64,000 nucleotides of DNA from Nocardioides sp. Root240 (GCF_001428825.1 NZ_LMIT01000002.1:195510-259509), one strand, 5' to 3'; counted from the first letter of the stretch, positions 34,462 through 43,184 are shown. Notes: generated from the sequence alone by a model not told the origin. Numbers and translations: made by a program.

Positions 34462-35702
34462 CGGCAGCGCCCACCTCCCGCGGAAGGCACACGGTCCTCG
34501 ACGCAGGGACACGACACCGGTTGGCGCGGGCCACGCGCTGGTACCCCGGCTCCCGGGAGGTGCCGTTGTCGCGGCTCCTCCTCGGTGGCCAGAACGGCAC
34601 GACGGGGGACCAGTTCGCCGCTGCCCTCGGTGACCCGCTGTGGCCCTCGCGCCGGGTCGTCGACGGACCGCACGCCGAGGTGATCTCCCGGGGTGCGGGT
34701 CAGAGCGACCAGCAGATCCTGTTCTCGTCGTACGGGCGGATGGCGATGACGTGCATCCGGCACACGGGTCGCTACTTCGCCGCGACCGACGAGGCCGGCG
34801 TGGTCGCGCAGGCCCGCCAGTTCCTCGCCCGGGCCGGCGGCGAGCAGACCCGGATCGTGACCGGGGACCTGCACTCGGTGCCGGGGCTGCCGGTGCTCGT
34901 CGTCCCCATCGCGGACTCGGACTGCTGGCAGGTCCTCGACGGCCACCACCGGATCGCGCTCGCGGCCGCCGAAGGGAGGTCGACCGTCGCCGTCCGGGTC
35001 CGCCGGGGACGGGTGACGACGCCGCTGCAGGACCTGCTGCGGCGGATGTCGTGGCTCGGCGGCGGTCGCGAGCTGTACCAGCCGATCGACTCCCCGGAGC
35101 TCGACGCGAAGTGGCCGACCGTGCGCTGCTGCGTCGACCGGCTCGAGGCGATGGAGGCGTTCCTGCGCCTGCGGCTCCCGGCACTCTCGGGGAGCTACCT
35201 CGACGTGGCGAGCTGCTACGGGTGGTTCGTCGACGGGATGAGCCGGCTCGGCTTCGAGGCCGAGGGCATCGAGCAGGATCCGCTCGGGACGACCGTCGGG
35301 CGCCTGGTGTACGGCGTCGACCCCCAACGCATCCGGATCGGCGACGCGGCCGAGACCCTGCGCGGCACCCGCGAGCGGTGGGACGTGGTCTCCTGCTTCA
35401 GCCTGTTGCACCACTTCGTCCTCGGGCGGGGAAGCTGCGACGCCGACGAGCTCGTCCGCCTGCTGGACCGCGCGACGGGTCGCGTGCTCTTCATCGACAC
35501 CGGGCAGGAGCACGAGAAGTGGTTCCGCTCCTCGCTCCGGGGCTGGAACCCCGACCACATCAGGCAGTACCTCCTCGACCACACGACGTTCGACGAGGTG
35601 CTCGACCTCGGCCCGGACCGGGACGCGGTCGGGCCGTACGCCGGCAACTACGGGCGCCACCTCTTCGCGTGCGTTCGCACCGATCGACCGGTCAGTGGCT
35701 GA
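34458..35702 (+). CDS. ParB-like domain fused to SAM-dependent methyltransferase
   Basis: The 414-residue protein has an N-terminal half with a ParB/Srx-like segment (VLVVPIADSDCWQVLDGHHRIALAAAEG, here read as DGHHR at about 165-170) and a C-terminal class I methyltransferase (about 235-400): LSGSYLDVASCYGWFVDGM (SAM loop, unusual ASCYG instead of GxGxG), then WDVVSCFSLLHHF. Context makes a polysaccharide-modifying methyltransferase likely. The ParB-like fold in such proteins may bind nucleotide rather than DNA. Coupled by ATGA to the sulfotransferase. Confidence 0.75.
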   Translation: MTAAPTSRGRHTVLDAGTRHRLARATRWYPGSREVPLSRLLLGGQNGTTGDQFAAALGDPLWPSRRVVDGPHAEVISRGAGQSDQQILFSSYGRMAMTCIRHTGRYFAATDEAGVVAQARQFLARAGGEQTRIVTGDLHSVPGLPVLVVPIADSDCWQVLDGHHRIALAAAEGRSTVAVRVRRGRVTTPLQDLLRRMSWLGGGRELYQPIDSPELDAKWPTVRCCVDRLEAMEAFLRLRLPALSGSYLDVASCYGWFVDGMSRLGFEAEGIEQDPLGTTVGRLVYGVDPQRIRIGDAAETLRGTRERWDVVSCFSLLHHFVLGRGSCDADELVRLLDRATGRVLFIDTGQEHEKWFRSSLRGWNPDHIRQYLLDHTTFDEVLDLGPDRDAVGPYAGNYGRHLFACVRTDRPVSG

Positions 35703-36874
35703 TGGACATGGAGCTGCTGGAGACCGCGGTCCAGCTGTGGCCCGGGGCCGAGGTCGTGCCGGCCGGCAGTGCGGCCGACGAGCGGCCGGTGCGGGCCCGG
35801 TACGCCGTGATCAGCAGGGCCCACGTGCCGACGGTCCTCGTCCCCGTCGAGTCCGCCGCTGCGGCCGGCGCCTCCCTGCGGCGGTTCAGCACGGCGTCGA
35901 CCTGGTGGGACTCGACGGCACGCGCAGCCGCCGGGGCTGCCGTTCGGGCCGCGCCGGGTCTGCTCCGCCACCGCGTGGAGATCCGCGGTGGTGACGACAG
36001 CCTGGCCCAGCACCTGTCCGCGGTGCTCGGCACCGCGGTCACCTTCAGCATCACGATCGGCACCGCGCGGGTCAACCGGAAGCCGGTGCTGCAGGTCTTC
36101 GACGACGCCGGCCGGTGCCGGGCGTTCGCGAAGGTCGGCTGGTCGGACAGCACCGTCGCGGACGTGCTGGCGGAGGGCGCGGCGCTCGCCCGGCTCGGTG
36201 ACATCGAGTTCCGGCACGTCGTACCCCCGGAGCTCCTCGCGAGGACGACGTGGCGCGGGCGCCCCGTCCTGGTCACCGGACCCCTCCAGCCGTCGGCCTG
36301 GTCGCGCCACCGGCGGGCCTGGGATCCGCCGGGGGTGGCGATGGCCGAGCTCGACGACTGGTTCTGCGAGGGCGAGCGCGAGCTCGTCGACTCCGACTGG
36401 TGGTGCCGGCGCTGGGAGATGGCCGGAGAGGTGGGCGACCCGGTGTCGCGCGGCCGGCTCGAGCGGGCCATGGAGCAGGTCGCGGTGGTCGCCGGTGAGC
36501 GCCCGGTCCGCTTCGGTGCGTGGCACGGCGACTGGACCCCGTGGAACATGGCCAACGCCGGGCAGGCCGTGCTGCTGTGGGACTGGGAGCGCTTCGCGAC
36601 GGGCGTGCCCAGTGGGCTGGACCCGCTGCACTACGTCGTGAACGTGCTCAACGCCGGCGCTCCGGTCACCGCGGACGGCATCGTGTGGGCGTTGGCGCTG
36701 GCCGCTCATCACGACCGGAGCGTGGGCGGGCAGCCTCACGTGCAGAGCCTGCTCTACCTCGTGGAGATCCTCGCGCGCTACCTCCGGCTGACGCACGTTG
36801 CGGGCGGCGAGCACATCTCCGAACGGGCCATGCACACCCTGGTCGCCCTCGAACGCCTGACGGGACTTGACTGA
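35702..36874 (+). CDS. APH/choline-kinase-fold phosphotransferase
   Basis: The 390-residue protein has a weakly conserved N-lobe (about 110-190) and a clear C-lobe with the Brenner-type catalytic motif WHGDWTPWNM (H-x-D-x4-N) and the metal Asp in LLWDWERF. It is thus a small-molecule kinase of the aminoglycoside phosphotransferase fold. In this operon a sugar, polyol or choline-like substrate for surface glycan decoration is plausible. Its ATG shares one base with the previous stop (TGATG). Last gene of the wzz-like operon. Confidence 0.8.
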   Translation: MDMELLETAVQLWPGAEVVPAGSAADERPVRARYAVISRAHVPTVLVPVESAAAAGASLRRFSTASTWWDSTARAAAGAAVRAAPGLLRHRVEIRGGDDSLAQHLSAVLGTAVTFSITIGTARVNRKPVLQVFDDAGRCRAFAKVGWSDSTVADVLAEGAALARLGDIEFRHVVPPELLARTTWRGRPVLVTGPLQPSAWSRHRRAWDPPGVAMAELDDWFCEGERELVDSDWWCRRWEMAGEVGDPVSRGRLERAMEQVAVVAGERPVRFGAWHGDWTPWNMANAGQAVLLWDWERFATGVPSGLDPLHYVVNVLNAGAPVTADGIVWALALAAHHDRSVGGQPHVQSLLYLVEILARYLRLTHVAGGEHISERAMHTLVALERLTGLD

Positions 36875-36915
36875 CCACACGGCCGGTCCAGCCCCGTCGG
36901 GCGTCGGAGCAGGGT

Positions 36916-38343
36916 TCAGCGGAGCCGGGTGGTCCCCGTCAGCGCCGACGCGAACGACTGGCGCTTCGCGGCGGTGCTCAGGCTCCAGTTCGCGACGCTG
37001 TTCAACGTGGTGTCGAAGTAGCTGTAGGCGATCCCGCCGTAGGTCCTCATGAGATCGACGCTGTCGCTGATCACCGCCGGGCGGGCCGCTGCCGCAGCGT
37101 CGGTGACGCCGGTCTCGCCGAGCCCCCAGCTGACGCCGACGGACTTGGCCCAGGTCGAGATCTTGCCGTAGTAGTCGGCGAAGTCGGTCCACTTGGTCGT
37201 GGTCCGCCCGTCCTTCGTCACGCCGTACTGCTGGTAGATGTCGAAGCCGGCCACGTCGACCTTGACGCCCCTCGGCCAGATCTCGGAGAGCCGGTACTGG
37301 GCGGCGCCGTAGAACTGGTTCCAGCCGGTCACCACGACGGTGAAGGCGACGTGGGGGGCCGTGGTGCGCACCAGGGGAGCGAGGTGCTCCTGCATCCGTC
37401 GCCATGCCTGGATGTCCCCGTCGCCCTCGGGCTCGTGGTGGAACGCGACCCACACCGGCCCACCGAGTGCCTCGAGGCGCTGGGCGATGTCCTTGGCCCA
37501 TGCGTCCCCGCGGCCGGCGGCCATCTCCTCCCAGGAGCGGGGGAGCTTGAAGCTGATCCAGGGCAGGCGCCCGGCAGCCAGGTCGGTCCTCGCCGTCGCG
37601 ATCGCCTTGTCGACACCGGAGGCGGTGAAGTAGGTACGCCGGACGGCGAGCCTGCCGCCCAGGGTGCTCTCCAGCGTCGAGGGATCGGTGTTGGACCCGT
37701 GCGCCGCGCCGACGTACACGCCGCACGACGGGATGCCCCGTGCCGACAGCGTGCAGCCGCTCGGGGGCGTCGTCGTGGAGGGAGCGGGTGCCGCGCTGCG
37801 GAACACGCGCGTCACGGTGAGGTCGTCGACGAAGACCCGGTTGCCCATCACGAGCCGGGGAGCACGCACCCGGACCCGCAGGGCCGAGTCGACCGCACGG
37901 GTGGTGATGCTCACCGGCAGGCGCCTCCAGACGGCGGGTCCGGCCACGAGGCGCACCCTGCGGGTCTGCAGGACACGACCGGCCTTGACCTCCTGGACGA
38001 CGAGCGCCACGGTGCGGCGTGCCGATGCCCGGGCCCACCCGCGGACGACGTAGCGGGCTCCGGCGCGGTGCGCCCCGACCCGGCGTCCGGCCTGGACCGA
38101 GGCGGGCCCGGTCCGGACTGCCCGCAGCACGAGGGCTCGGGTCCCGTGGTGGCCCACGCCGACACGGGACAGCGCGACCCGGCTGTCGGCGACGCCCGCG
38201 AATCCGTCGAGCCTCCGCTCGAACGTACTGGTGTGCACTGCTGTGGATCCTGCCGACCGTGCGCTCGGCGTCACTGCGAGCAGGCCTGCGGCCAGTGCCA
38301 CCAGGCCTGCGACCAGCCATGTCCATCGATTGGCGTGCGTCAA
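36916..38343 (-). CDS. Secreted glycoside hydrolase-like protein (GH26-like clan A)
   Basis: The 475-residue precursor has a signal peptide, an N-terminal carbohydrate-binding-like beta domain (about 35-185), a Ser/Thr/Pro linker and a TIM-barrel-like domain (about 205-470). Candidate catalytic acids are in AFHHEPEGD (acid/base Glu) and WGLGETGVT (nucleophile Glu), arranged as in beta-mannanase/clan A enzymes; GVYVGAAHGSN opens the barrel. It may trim or turn over the polysaccharide made by this locus. Monocistronic, convergent with the wzz-like operon. Confidence 0.78.
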   Translation of the reverse strand: MTHANRWTWLVAGLVALAAGLLAVTPSARSAGSTAVHTSTFERRLDGFAGVADSRVALSRVGVGHHGTRALVLRAVRTGPASVQAGRRVGAHRAGARYVVRGWARASARRTVALVVQEVKAGRVLQTRRVRLVAGPAVWRRLPVSITTRAVDSALRVRVRAPRLVMGNRVFVDDLTVTRVFRSAAPAPSTTTPPSGCTLSARGIPSCGVYVGAAHGSNTDPSTLESTLGGRLAVRRTYFTASGVDKAIATARTDLAAGRLPWISFKLPRSWEEMAAGRGDAWAKDIAQRLEALGGPVWVAFHHEPEGDGDIQAWRRMQEHLAPLVRTTAPHVAFTVVVTGWNQFYGAAQYRLSEIWPRGVKVDVAGFDIYQQYGVTKDGRTTTKWTDFADYYGKISTWAKSVGVSWGLGETGVTDAAAAARPAVISDSVDLMRTYGGIAYSYFDTTLNSVANWSLSTAAKRQSFASALTGTTRLR

Positions 38344-38450
38344 CGTCCTCTACCCCTCCCTGGCCGGCGCGACGGGGTGTCGTGCGCCGGTCTCCCGTGT
38401 GGAACGTCAGGGATTCCATCGGCAGGGAGGAGGCAGCGGCGAATCGCTTA

Positions 38451-38462
38451 CCCAAAATAGGG
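38451..38462. promoter_or_regulatory. CCCAA-AA-TAGGG element upstream of glycosidase-like gene
   Basis: CCCAAAATAGGG (on the complementary strand CCCTATTTTGGG) lies 108 bp upstream of the 36916-38343 gene, with one arm mismatch. Confidence 0.5.
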
Positions 38463-38473
38463 GAGGATGAGGA

Positions 38474-39394
38474 TCAGATTCCGTGGCCCCGTCGGTGGGC
38501 GACGTCCAGGAGGCGCTCCGCGCTGACCAGGCGCAGGGCGACGACCGCGGCCAGGTAGGCCCGTGGCTCGCGGACCGATGCGCGCGCAGAGCTCAGGGCA
38601 CAGGCGAACGCCTCGCGCCGGTGCAGCGCGGCCAGGGCGAACGCCTTGCGGCCGAGGAGCCGCGCCAGCGCACGGCGGTCCTCGTGGAAGACCGGGTGCT
38701 TGGCCAGGCCGTAGTCGATCGCCGCGGCGATGGTGGTCCAGTCGCGCGAGAACTGGGACGTGCCCCACCGGACCCGGACCAGGGGAGCCGCGACCAGGTG
38801 GAAGCCGCCGGCCTGGGCGGCACGGATCATCCAGTCGAAGTCCTCGCCGTAGCTGCCGGGGATCGCCTCGTCCACCAGTCCGATCGACGACAGGAGGGCC
38901 CGCCGGCGTACCACGACGGTGGAGGGGTGTGCCTCCATCACGCGGTGCCGGACGAGGTGGCGCAGCTCCAGGTCCGCGGGGGTGGGTACCCGGGTGTGGC
39001 GCTCGCCCTCGTAGGAGACCTCGATCCCGGTCACACAGGTCGCCGGTCCACCGGTCCGGAGGAGCTCGACCTGGCGGCCGAGCTTGTCGGGCAGCCACAG
39101 GTCGTCGTCGTCGCAGAACGCCACGAGCTCGCCCTGCCCCGCGAGGATCCCGGTGTTGCGCGCGCCGGCGAGGCCGGGACGACGACGGTTCGCCACGACC
39201 TCCACCGACCGGCCGGGACCGCGTTGCTCCAGGGAGTGATCGAGCTCGGTGCCGTCGAAGACGACGATGCAGCGGATCGTCCCGGCGTAGGTCTGGGAGA
39301 GGACGGCGGTGATCGCCTCGCGGACCAGCCGCGGGCGGTCGCGGGTCGCGATCACCACGTCGACGTCGGGCAGGTCCGCGTGCTCGCCGCTCAC
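38474..39394 (-). CDS. Family 2 glycosyltransferase
   Basis: The 306-residue GT-A enzyme shows DVVIATRDRPRLVREAITAVLSQ, NTGILAGQGELVAFCDDDDLWLPDKL (DxD metal site) and the acceptor-side Asp in YGEDFDWMIRAAQAGG. It adds one sugar to the growing repeat unit in the cytoplasm; donor and linkage unknown. The GTG at 39394 overlaps the stop of the CDP-alcohol phosphotransferase gene. Last gene of its operon. Confidence 0.88.
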   Translation of the reverse strand: MSGEHADLPDVDVVIATRDRPRLVREAITAVLSQTYAGTIRCIVVFDGTELDHSLEQRGPGRSVEVVANRRRPGLAGARNTGILAGQGELVAFCDDDDLWLPDKLGRQVELLRTGGPATCVTGIEVSYEGERHTRVPTPADLELRHLVRHRVMEAHPSTVVVRRRALLSSIGLVDEAIPGSYGEDFDWMIRAAQAGGFHLVAAPLVRVRWGTSQFSRDWTTIAAAIDYGLAKHPVFHEDRRALARLLGRKAFALAALHRREAFACALSSARASVREPRAYLAAVVALRLVSAERLLDVAHRRGHGI

Positions 39395-40122
39395 GGTACG
39401 CCGCCGCGAGCGCCGACGTCCTGCCGGTCGAGCAGCCCGGAGATCCGCCAGCACCGACGCAGGTTGACCAGGCTCGCGACCACGTAGAAGGCCAGTGCCA
39501 CCGGGAGCCCGGTGGCGGCTGCCCCCGGTCCGACGATCGGGAGCAGGCCCAGCACGAGCGTCTCGGCCTCCACGGACCACGGAACCGGTCGCATCCCCGC
39601 CCGTCGGCACAACCGCAGCCAGCCGTCCACGACCGGCAGGCCGGTGGCCTGCGGGATGCGGGCGCTGCCCGCCCCGCGGTCCGCCACCCGGGCCAGGAGC
39701 TTGCGGTGGGCCAGCGCCCAGCCGTAGGTCCCTAGCGCACCCAGGAGCGCGCCGGCCAGCAGGGGATCGACACGGTGGGTGCGCACGGCCCACCAGGACA
39801 GGGCCGCGTACGCCGCGGTCACGCAGACCACGTCCGTCGCGACGTCGAGGAGGGCACCGCGGTGGGAGCTGCTCTGCTGGGACCGAGCGACCTTGCCGTC
39901 GAGGCAGTCCGCGAGGAAGCGCAGCAGGAACAGGGCTCCGCCCAGCCGCAGCAGACCGCCCGCCAGACTGGCGGCGGCAGCGACCCCGAGCAGGCCGGAG
40001 GCGGCGGTGATCCGGTTCGGGGTGATCGTGCGGTGCGGTGCCAGCACCCGCGCCAGGGGATCCACCAGGGGATCGATCGCGACCCGGGTCCAGATGTCGC
40101 GCGTCGGGGTCACGCCGTCCAC
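39391..40122 (-). CDS. CDP-alcohol phosphatidyltransferase-family membrane enzyme
   Basis: The 243-residue multi-pass protein has the complete CDP-OH-P motif D-x2-DG-x2-AR-x8-G-x3-D-x3-D, read as DCLDGKVAR ... RGALLDVATD (about 91-116). It transfers a phosphoalcohol from a CDP-alcohol. Between a polymerase and a glycosyltransferase gene it may make a phospholipid anchor or phosphodiester decoration rather than a bulk phospholipid. It overlaps the upstream polymerase gene by 13 nt. Confidence 0.86.
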   Translation of the reverse strand: MDGVTPTRDIWTRVAIDPLVDPLARVLAPHRTITPNRITAASGLLGVAAAASLAGGLLRLGGALFLLRFLADCLDGKVARSQQSSSHRGALLDVATDVVCVTAAYAALSWWAVRTHRVDPLLAGALLGALGTYGWALAHRKLLARVADRGAGSARIPQATGLPVVDGWLRLCRRAGMRPVPWSVEAETLVLGLLPIVGPGAAATGLPVALAFYVVASLVNLRRCWRISGLLDRQDVGARGGVP

Positions 40123-42155
40123 GCGGAGCTCCTCCGTCCGGCGCGCGCGAGGCGCACACCCGCGAGGCCGACCAGGACGCCCAGGGCCAGCCCGCTCGTG
40201 ACCGGCACCGAGCGATCGGGTGCCAGCCTGTGCACCTCGCCCACCCGGAGCACCCGCCCCGCCTCGGGGCGGTGGGTCGTGAGGTGATCGATCGCGGAGC
40301 GCAGGTACTGGCGTGAGGTGGTCCAGGCGGGATCGAGCGGATCCGTCGCGGCCAGGCTCGTCCTGAGACGGGCGACGAGATCGGCCCGTCGGCCGTCGAG
40401 GAACTCCTGCCGCTCGTGGAGGTACTCCTCCGCGACGGCCCGGGCCGCCGGCGACGGATCCTGCGGCGTCGGCGTGGTCACCGTCATCTCGACGACCGCC
40501 GACAGTGGCGGAGCCGTCACCTCGACGTCGTCACGGAGATCGCTGGTGCGGACCCCCGAACGGGCGCCGGCCCTACTGAGCGCGCGTTCCGAGAGCAGGA
40601 GCGAGGCCTCGGTGTCGACGCTGCTCGTGGTGGGGACGGCGGCGGAGCTGTCCTTCTCGAGCGCTGCCGCCTCCTCGCCGACGTCGAGGTAGGTGGGCGT
40701 CGGTGTCAGTCCCACGGCGACGGTGGACGCGAGGTGCGCGTCGGAGGTCGCGCTGGCGAGCACGCCGAGGAGCGCGCCCGTCGATGCGACACCGGCCACG
40801 ACGAGCACGGCGGTCCGGTCGACCCGAGGCAACCGGTGGCTGCGCCCCTCCTGGCGCCAGGCCAGCCCGACGGCGGCCATGACCAGCAGCATCGGCAGGC
40901 CCAGGGTGTCGTACACCGTCATCTGGAGCAGGAAGATGCCGACCACGAAGGTCGCGACGGTCGTGCTGACGTCGCGACAGCGCACGACGCGGGCGAGGAC
41001 GAGCACGAAGAAGCCCAGGAAGAGGACGGCTCCGACCCAGCCCTGGGAGAAGAGCAGCAACCAGAGCTGGCCCTGCGTCCCCAGGGGCGGCACCCCGCAC
41101 GCGGCGCAGTCCGGGGTGGACCCACCCGCGATCGACTCGAAGGTGCCCGCCGTGTCGCGCGTGCTCCCGAAGCCCACGGCGGGTGAGCCCTCGGTCATCG
41201 AGCTGACGGTCGCGACGAGCAGCTGGGACCTCCTGTCGTTGCTGTGCGGATGATCGATCCGGGACTGCACGGTGTCGCCGAGTGGGGTGGACGTCAGGGC
41301 GACCCCCGCGAAGATGACCGTGGCCACGAGCCCGGTCAGAGCGACCGGGTTGCGCCGGAGCGCGGCCAGCACCAGCAGGCCGACGGCGGCCGCCCCGAGG
41401 GCGATCCACAGTCCCCGGTTGAGGCTCATCACCACCGGGATGGCGGCCGCCGCGACGACGGGCGCCGCACACCACCGCCACTTGCGGGGCGCGGAGGCCA
41501 TCGCGGCCACGAAGAACACCAGGGAGAGGGCCAGCACGCTGCCCCACGTGTTGGTGTAGGGGAACGGTGCCTTGGGACGCGGCTCCGGGTCGCCGAGCAC
41601 CTCCTGGACGTCCGCCACCTCGGCGGACACCAGGGTGTGGACGAACTCGTTGGCCGTCAGCTGGTGCGGAAGAACGCGTTCGGCCAGCGTGGTCACGGTG
41701 AGCTCCGGACTGCTCACGCCCACCACGCCGCCGATCACCGCGACGACGAAGACGGAGGCGAAGACCCGGTGCACGAGCCGATCGGGCAGGAGGCTCGCCG
41801 GGGTGTTGCCGATCCAGAGCAGCAGGATGCTGCAGCCGACGTACCACGACAACCGGAAGCCGAAGACGAGGATCCGGGTCCCGCCGTCGGCATCGACCGC
41901 TCCCGGCGCCGTCGACCACAACGTGCCGAGGCCGAGCAGCACCCAGAGCAGGAAGAGCAGCCACCAGGCGAAGTGCGGCGGGACGAGCATCCTGCGTCGG
42001 GCCCACAGGTCCCAGGCCATCGGGACCACGACCAGCAGGGGGACCAGGGAGGCGACACCGACCAGCCACCACAGGGGCAGTCCGACGATGCCGACGACGA
42101 ATGCCCGGCGCGCGACCCTCGTTGTCGGAGGTTCGGTCCGATGTCCCTCCGCCAT
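40110..42155 (-). CDS. O-antigen polymerase/ligase (Wzy-like) fused to Wzz-like domain
   Basis: The 681-residue protein has about 10-12 N-terminal membrane helices with the Wzy/WaaL Pfam pattern (SLNRGLWIALGAAAVGLLVLA; HPHSNDRRSQLL; GFGSTRDTAG; the large periplasmic loop before FSQGWVGAVLF). After residue about 430 comes a membrane segment (TAVLVVAGVASTGALLGVLA), a 180-residue outer region like Wzz (TVAVGLTPTPTYLDV ... DTEASLLLSERALSRAG; coiled stalk AEEYLHERQEFLDGRRAD) and a last membrane helix. It thus seems to join polymerase and chain-length control in one chain. ATG 42155 preferred; 42194 is possible but abuts the regulatory element. Confidence 0.83.
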   Translation of the reverse strand: MAEGHRTEPPTTRVARRAFVVGIVGLPLWWLVGVASLVPLLVVVPMAWDLWARRRMLVPPHFAWWLLFLLWVLLGLGTLWSTAPGAVDADGGTRILVFGFRLSWYVGCSILLLWIGNTPASLLPDRLVHRVFASVFVVAVIGGVVGVSSPELTVTTLAERVLPHQLTANEFVHTLVSAEVADVQEVLGDPEPRPKAPFPYTNTWGSVLALSLVFFVAAMASAPRKWRWCAAPVVAAAAIPVVMSLNRGLWIALGAAAVGLLVLAALRRNPVALTGLVATVIFAGVALTSTPLGDTVQSRIDHPHSNDRRSQLLVATVSSMTEGSPAVGFGSTRDTAGTFESIAGGSTPDCAACGVPPLGTQGQLWLLLFSQGWVGAVLFLGFFVLVLARVVRCRDVSTTVATFVVGIFLLQMTVYDTLGLPMLLVMAAVGLAWRQEGRSHRLPRVDRTAVLVVAGVASTGALLGVLASATSDAHLASTVAVGLTPTPTYLDVGEEAAALEKDSSAAVPTTSSVDTEASLLLSERALSRAGARSGVRTSDLRDDVEVTAPPLSAVVEMTVTTPTPQDPSPAARAVAEEYLHERQEFLDGRRADLVARLRTSLAATDPLDPAWTTSRQYLRSAIDHLTTHRPEAGRVLRVGEVHRLAPDRSVPVTSGLALGVLVGLAGVRLARAGRRSSAWTA

Positions 42156-42193
42156 GGGCCAAGCCAACCGTCTCGACGGGCCCGGCCGACTCA

Positions 42194-42205
42194 TCAAATT
42201 TGGGT
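42194..42205. promoter_or_regulatory. CAAATTTG-centred element in divergent promoter
   Basis: TCAAATTTGGGT has a perfect CAAATTTG core and one full TTTGGGT arm; it is 39 bp upstream of the polymerase start (42155) and 89 bp before the leader ORF at 42294. Confidence 0.5.
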
Positions 42206-42293
42206 GAGTATCGCTGCGAGCCGGGAGAGGGGTCGTCGTCGGCCTACGGTGAAGGCCGTCGAGCCTGCGTGACGTGGGAGGGAGGCAGCGACG

Positions 42294-42356
42294 ATGAGAG
42301 CCCTGTCGGCCCGCGTCCGCGGGGGACGTGTCCCTGCGCTGAGGAGAGGCCGGTGA
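42294..42356 (+). CDS. Possible 20-residue basic leader peptide
   Basis: An ATG at 42294 with a strong GGGAGGGAGG upstream opens a 20-codon frame with seven Arg residues (MRALSARVRGGRVPALRRGR) that stops at 42354-42356, three bases before the GTG of the lipoprotein gene. The strong ribosome site and close stop/start spacing suggest a translated leader that feeds ribosomes to the lipoprotein start. It could also be chance. Confidence 0.4.
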   Translation: MRALSARVRGGRVPALRRGR

Positions 42357-42359
42357 GCT

Positions 42360-43184
42360 GTGAGCACCCGGATCACCGTCGCGGTCCTCCTCCCGCTCGT
42401 GCTGACGAGCGGCTGCGGTGCGCCCGCTCACCCGCCGGAGGGGTCCGGCGCGCAGACCGTCGACCGTGACGACGTCGAGCTGCGCGACTACGACATCGCG
42501 TTCGCCTTCGACGACCCGGTCGTGCCGGGCGACGTCGTCCCTGGCGCGGGCAGTGTGGGAACCCTTCCGCTGCGCGCGTCCGTGGTGACCTTGGGCGGCG
42601 GGGAGCTCACCTGGACCCCCGACCTCGACGAGGGCTGGGCGGTACGGACCCCCGCCGCCCGTGCGGACGGTGCGATCCGGGCGGCCGCGATCGTGGTCTG
42701 GCCGGACGCGGCGGGCCACGCGCAGCTGGATCCCGGTCGTCGGACCGTCCGGCTGCAGGCGGATCTCCGGGCCGATGCCCCGGCGCCGCCGCGACCCGGC
42801 GACGATGGTGACAACGTGGTCCAGTGGGGCCGTTTCGGCGATCCCGCCCAGGTCAAGCTCCAGCTCGACCACGGCACCCCGTCCTGCCGAGCCGTCGGCA
42901 GCGACCGGGCGGTGCTGGTCGCGGCGGACCGCAAGGTCGTGCCCGACCGCTGGTACCGGCTCACGTGCTCGGTCCGCACGGGTGAGGTTCGCCTCCAGCT
43001 GCTCGACCTCGAGCGAGGTGGGGAACCCAGTGAATGGAGCCAGCCGATCGGTCCGGGCGCGATGGTCTTCGGTCCGGTGCCGCTGTCGATCGGGGCCAAG
43101 GTCGGGGCGAGCGGTCAGCTGGATCGCCGTTCGGTCGACCAGTTCAACGGAGTCATCGACCGTGTCGTCGTCGACGTTCGCTGA
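42360..43184 (+). CDS. Lipoprotein with LamG-like (concanavalin-type) domain
   Basis: The 274-residue precursor has a lipoprotein signal with lipobox LTSGC (Cys19). The rest reads as a LamG/concanavalin A-like beta-sandwich (FAFDDPVVPGDVVPGAGSVG, LQADLRADA, VKLQLDHGTPSCRAV, WYRLTCSVRTGEVRLQLLD, FNGVIDRVVVDVR). Such domains bind glycans. It overlaps the downstream response-regulator gene by 23 nt, so a surface glycan-binding protein is expressed together with a regulator; a sensing link is only inference. Confidence 0.8.
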   Translation: MSTRITVAVLLPLVLTSGCGAPAHPPEGSGAQTVDRDDVELRDYDIAFAFDDPVVPGDVVPGAGSVGTLPLRASVVTLGGGELTWTPDLDEGWAVRTPAARADGAIRAAAIVVWPDAAGHAQLDPGRRTVRLQADLRADAPAPPRPGDDGDNVVQWGRFGDPAQVKLQLDHGTPSCRAVGSDRAVLVAADRKVVPDRWYRLTCSVRTGEVRLQLLDLERGGEPSEWSQPIGPGAMVFGPVPLSIGAKVGASGQLDRRSVDQFNGVIDRVVVDVR

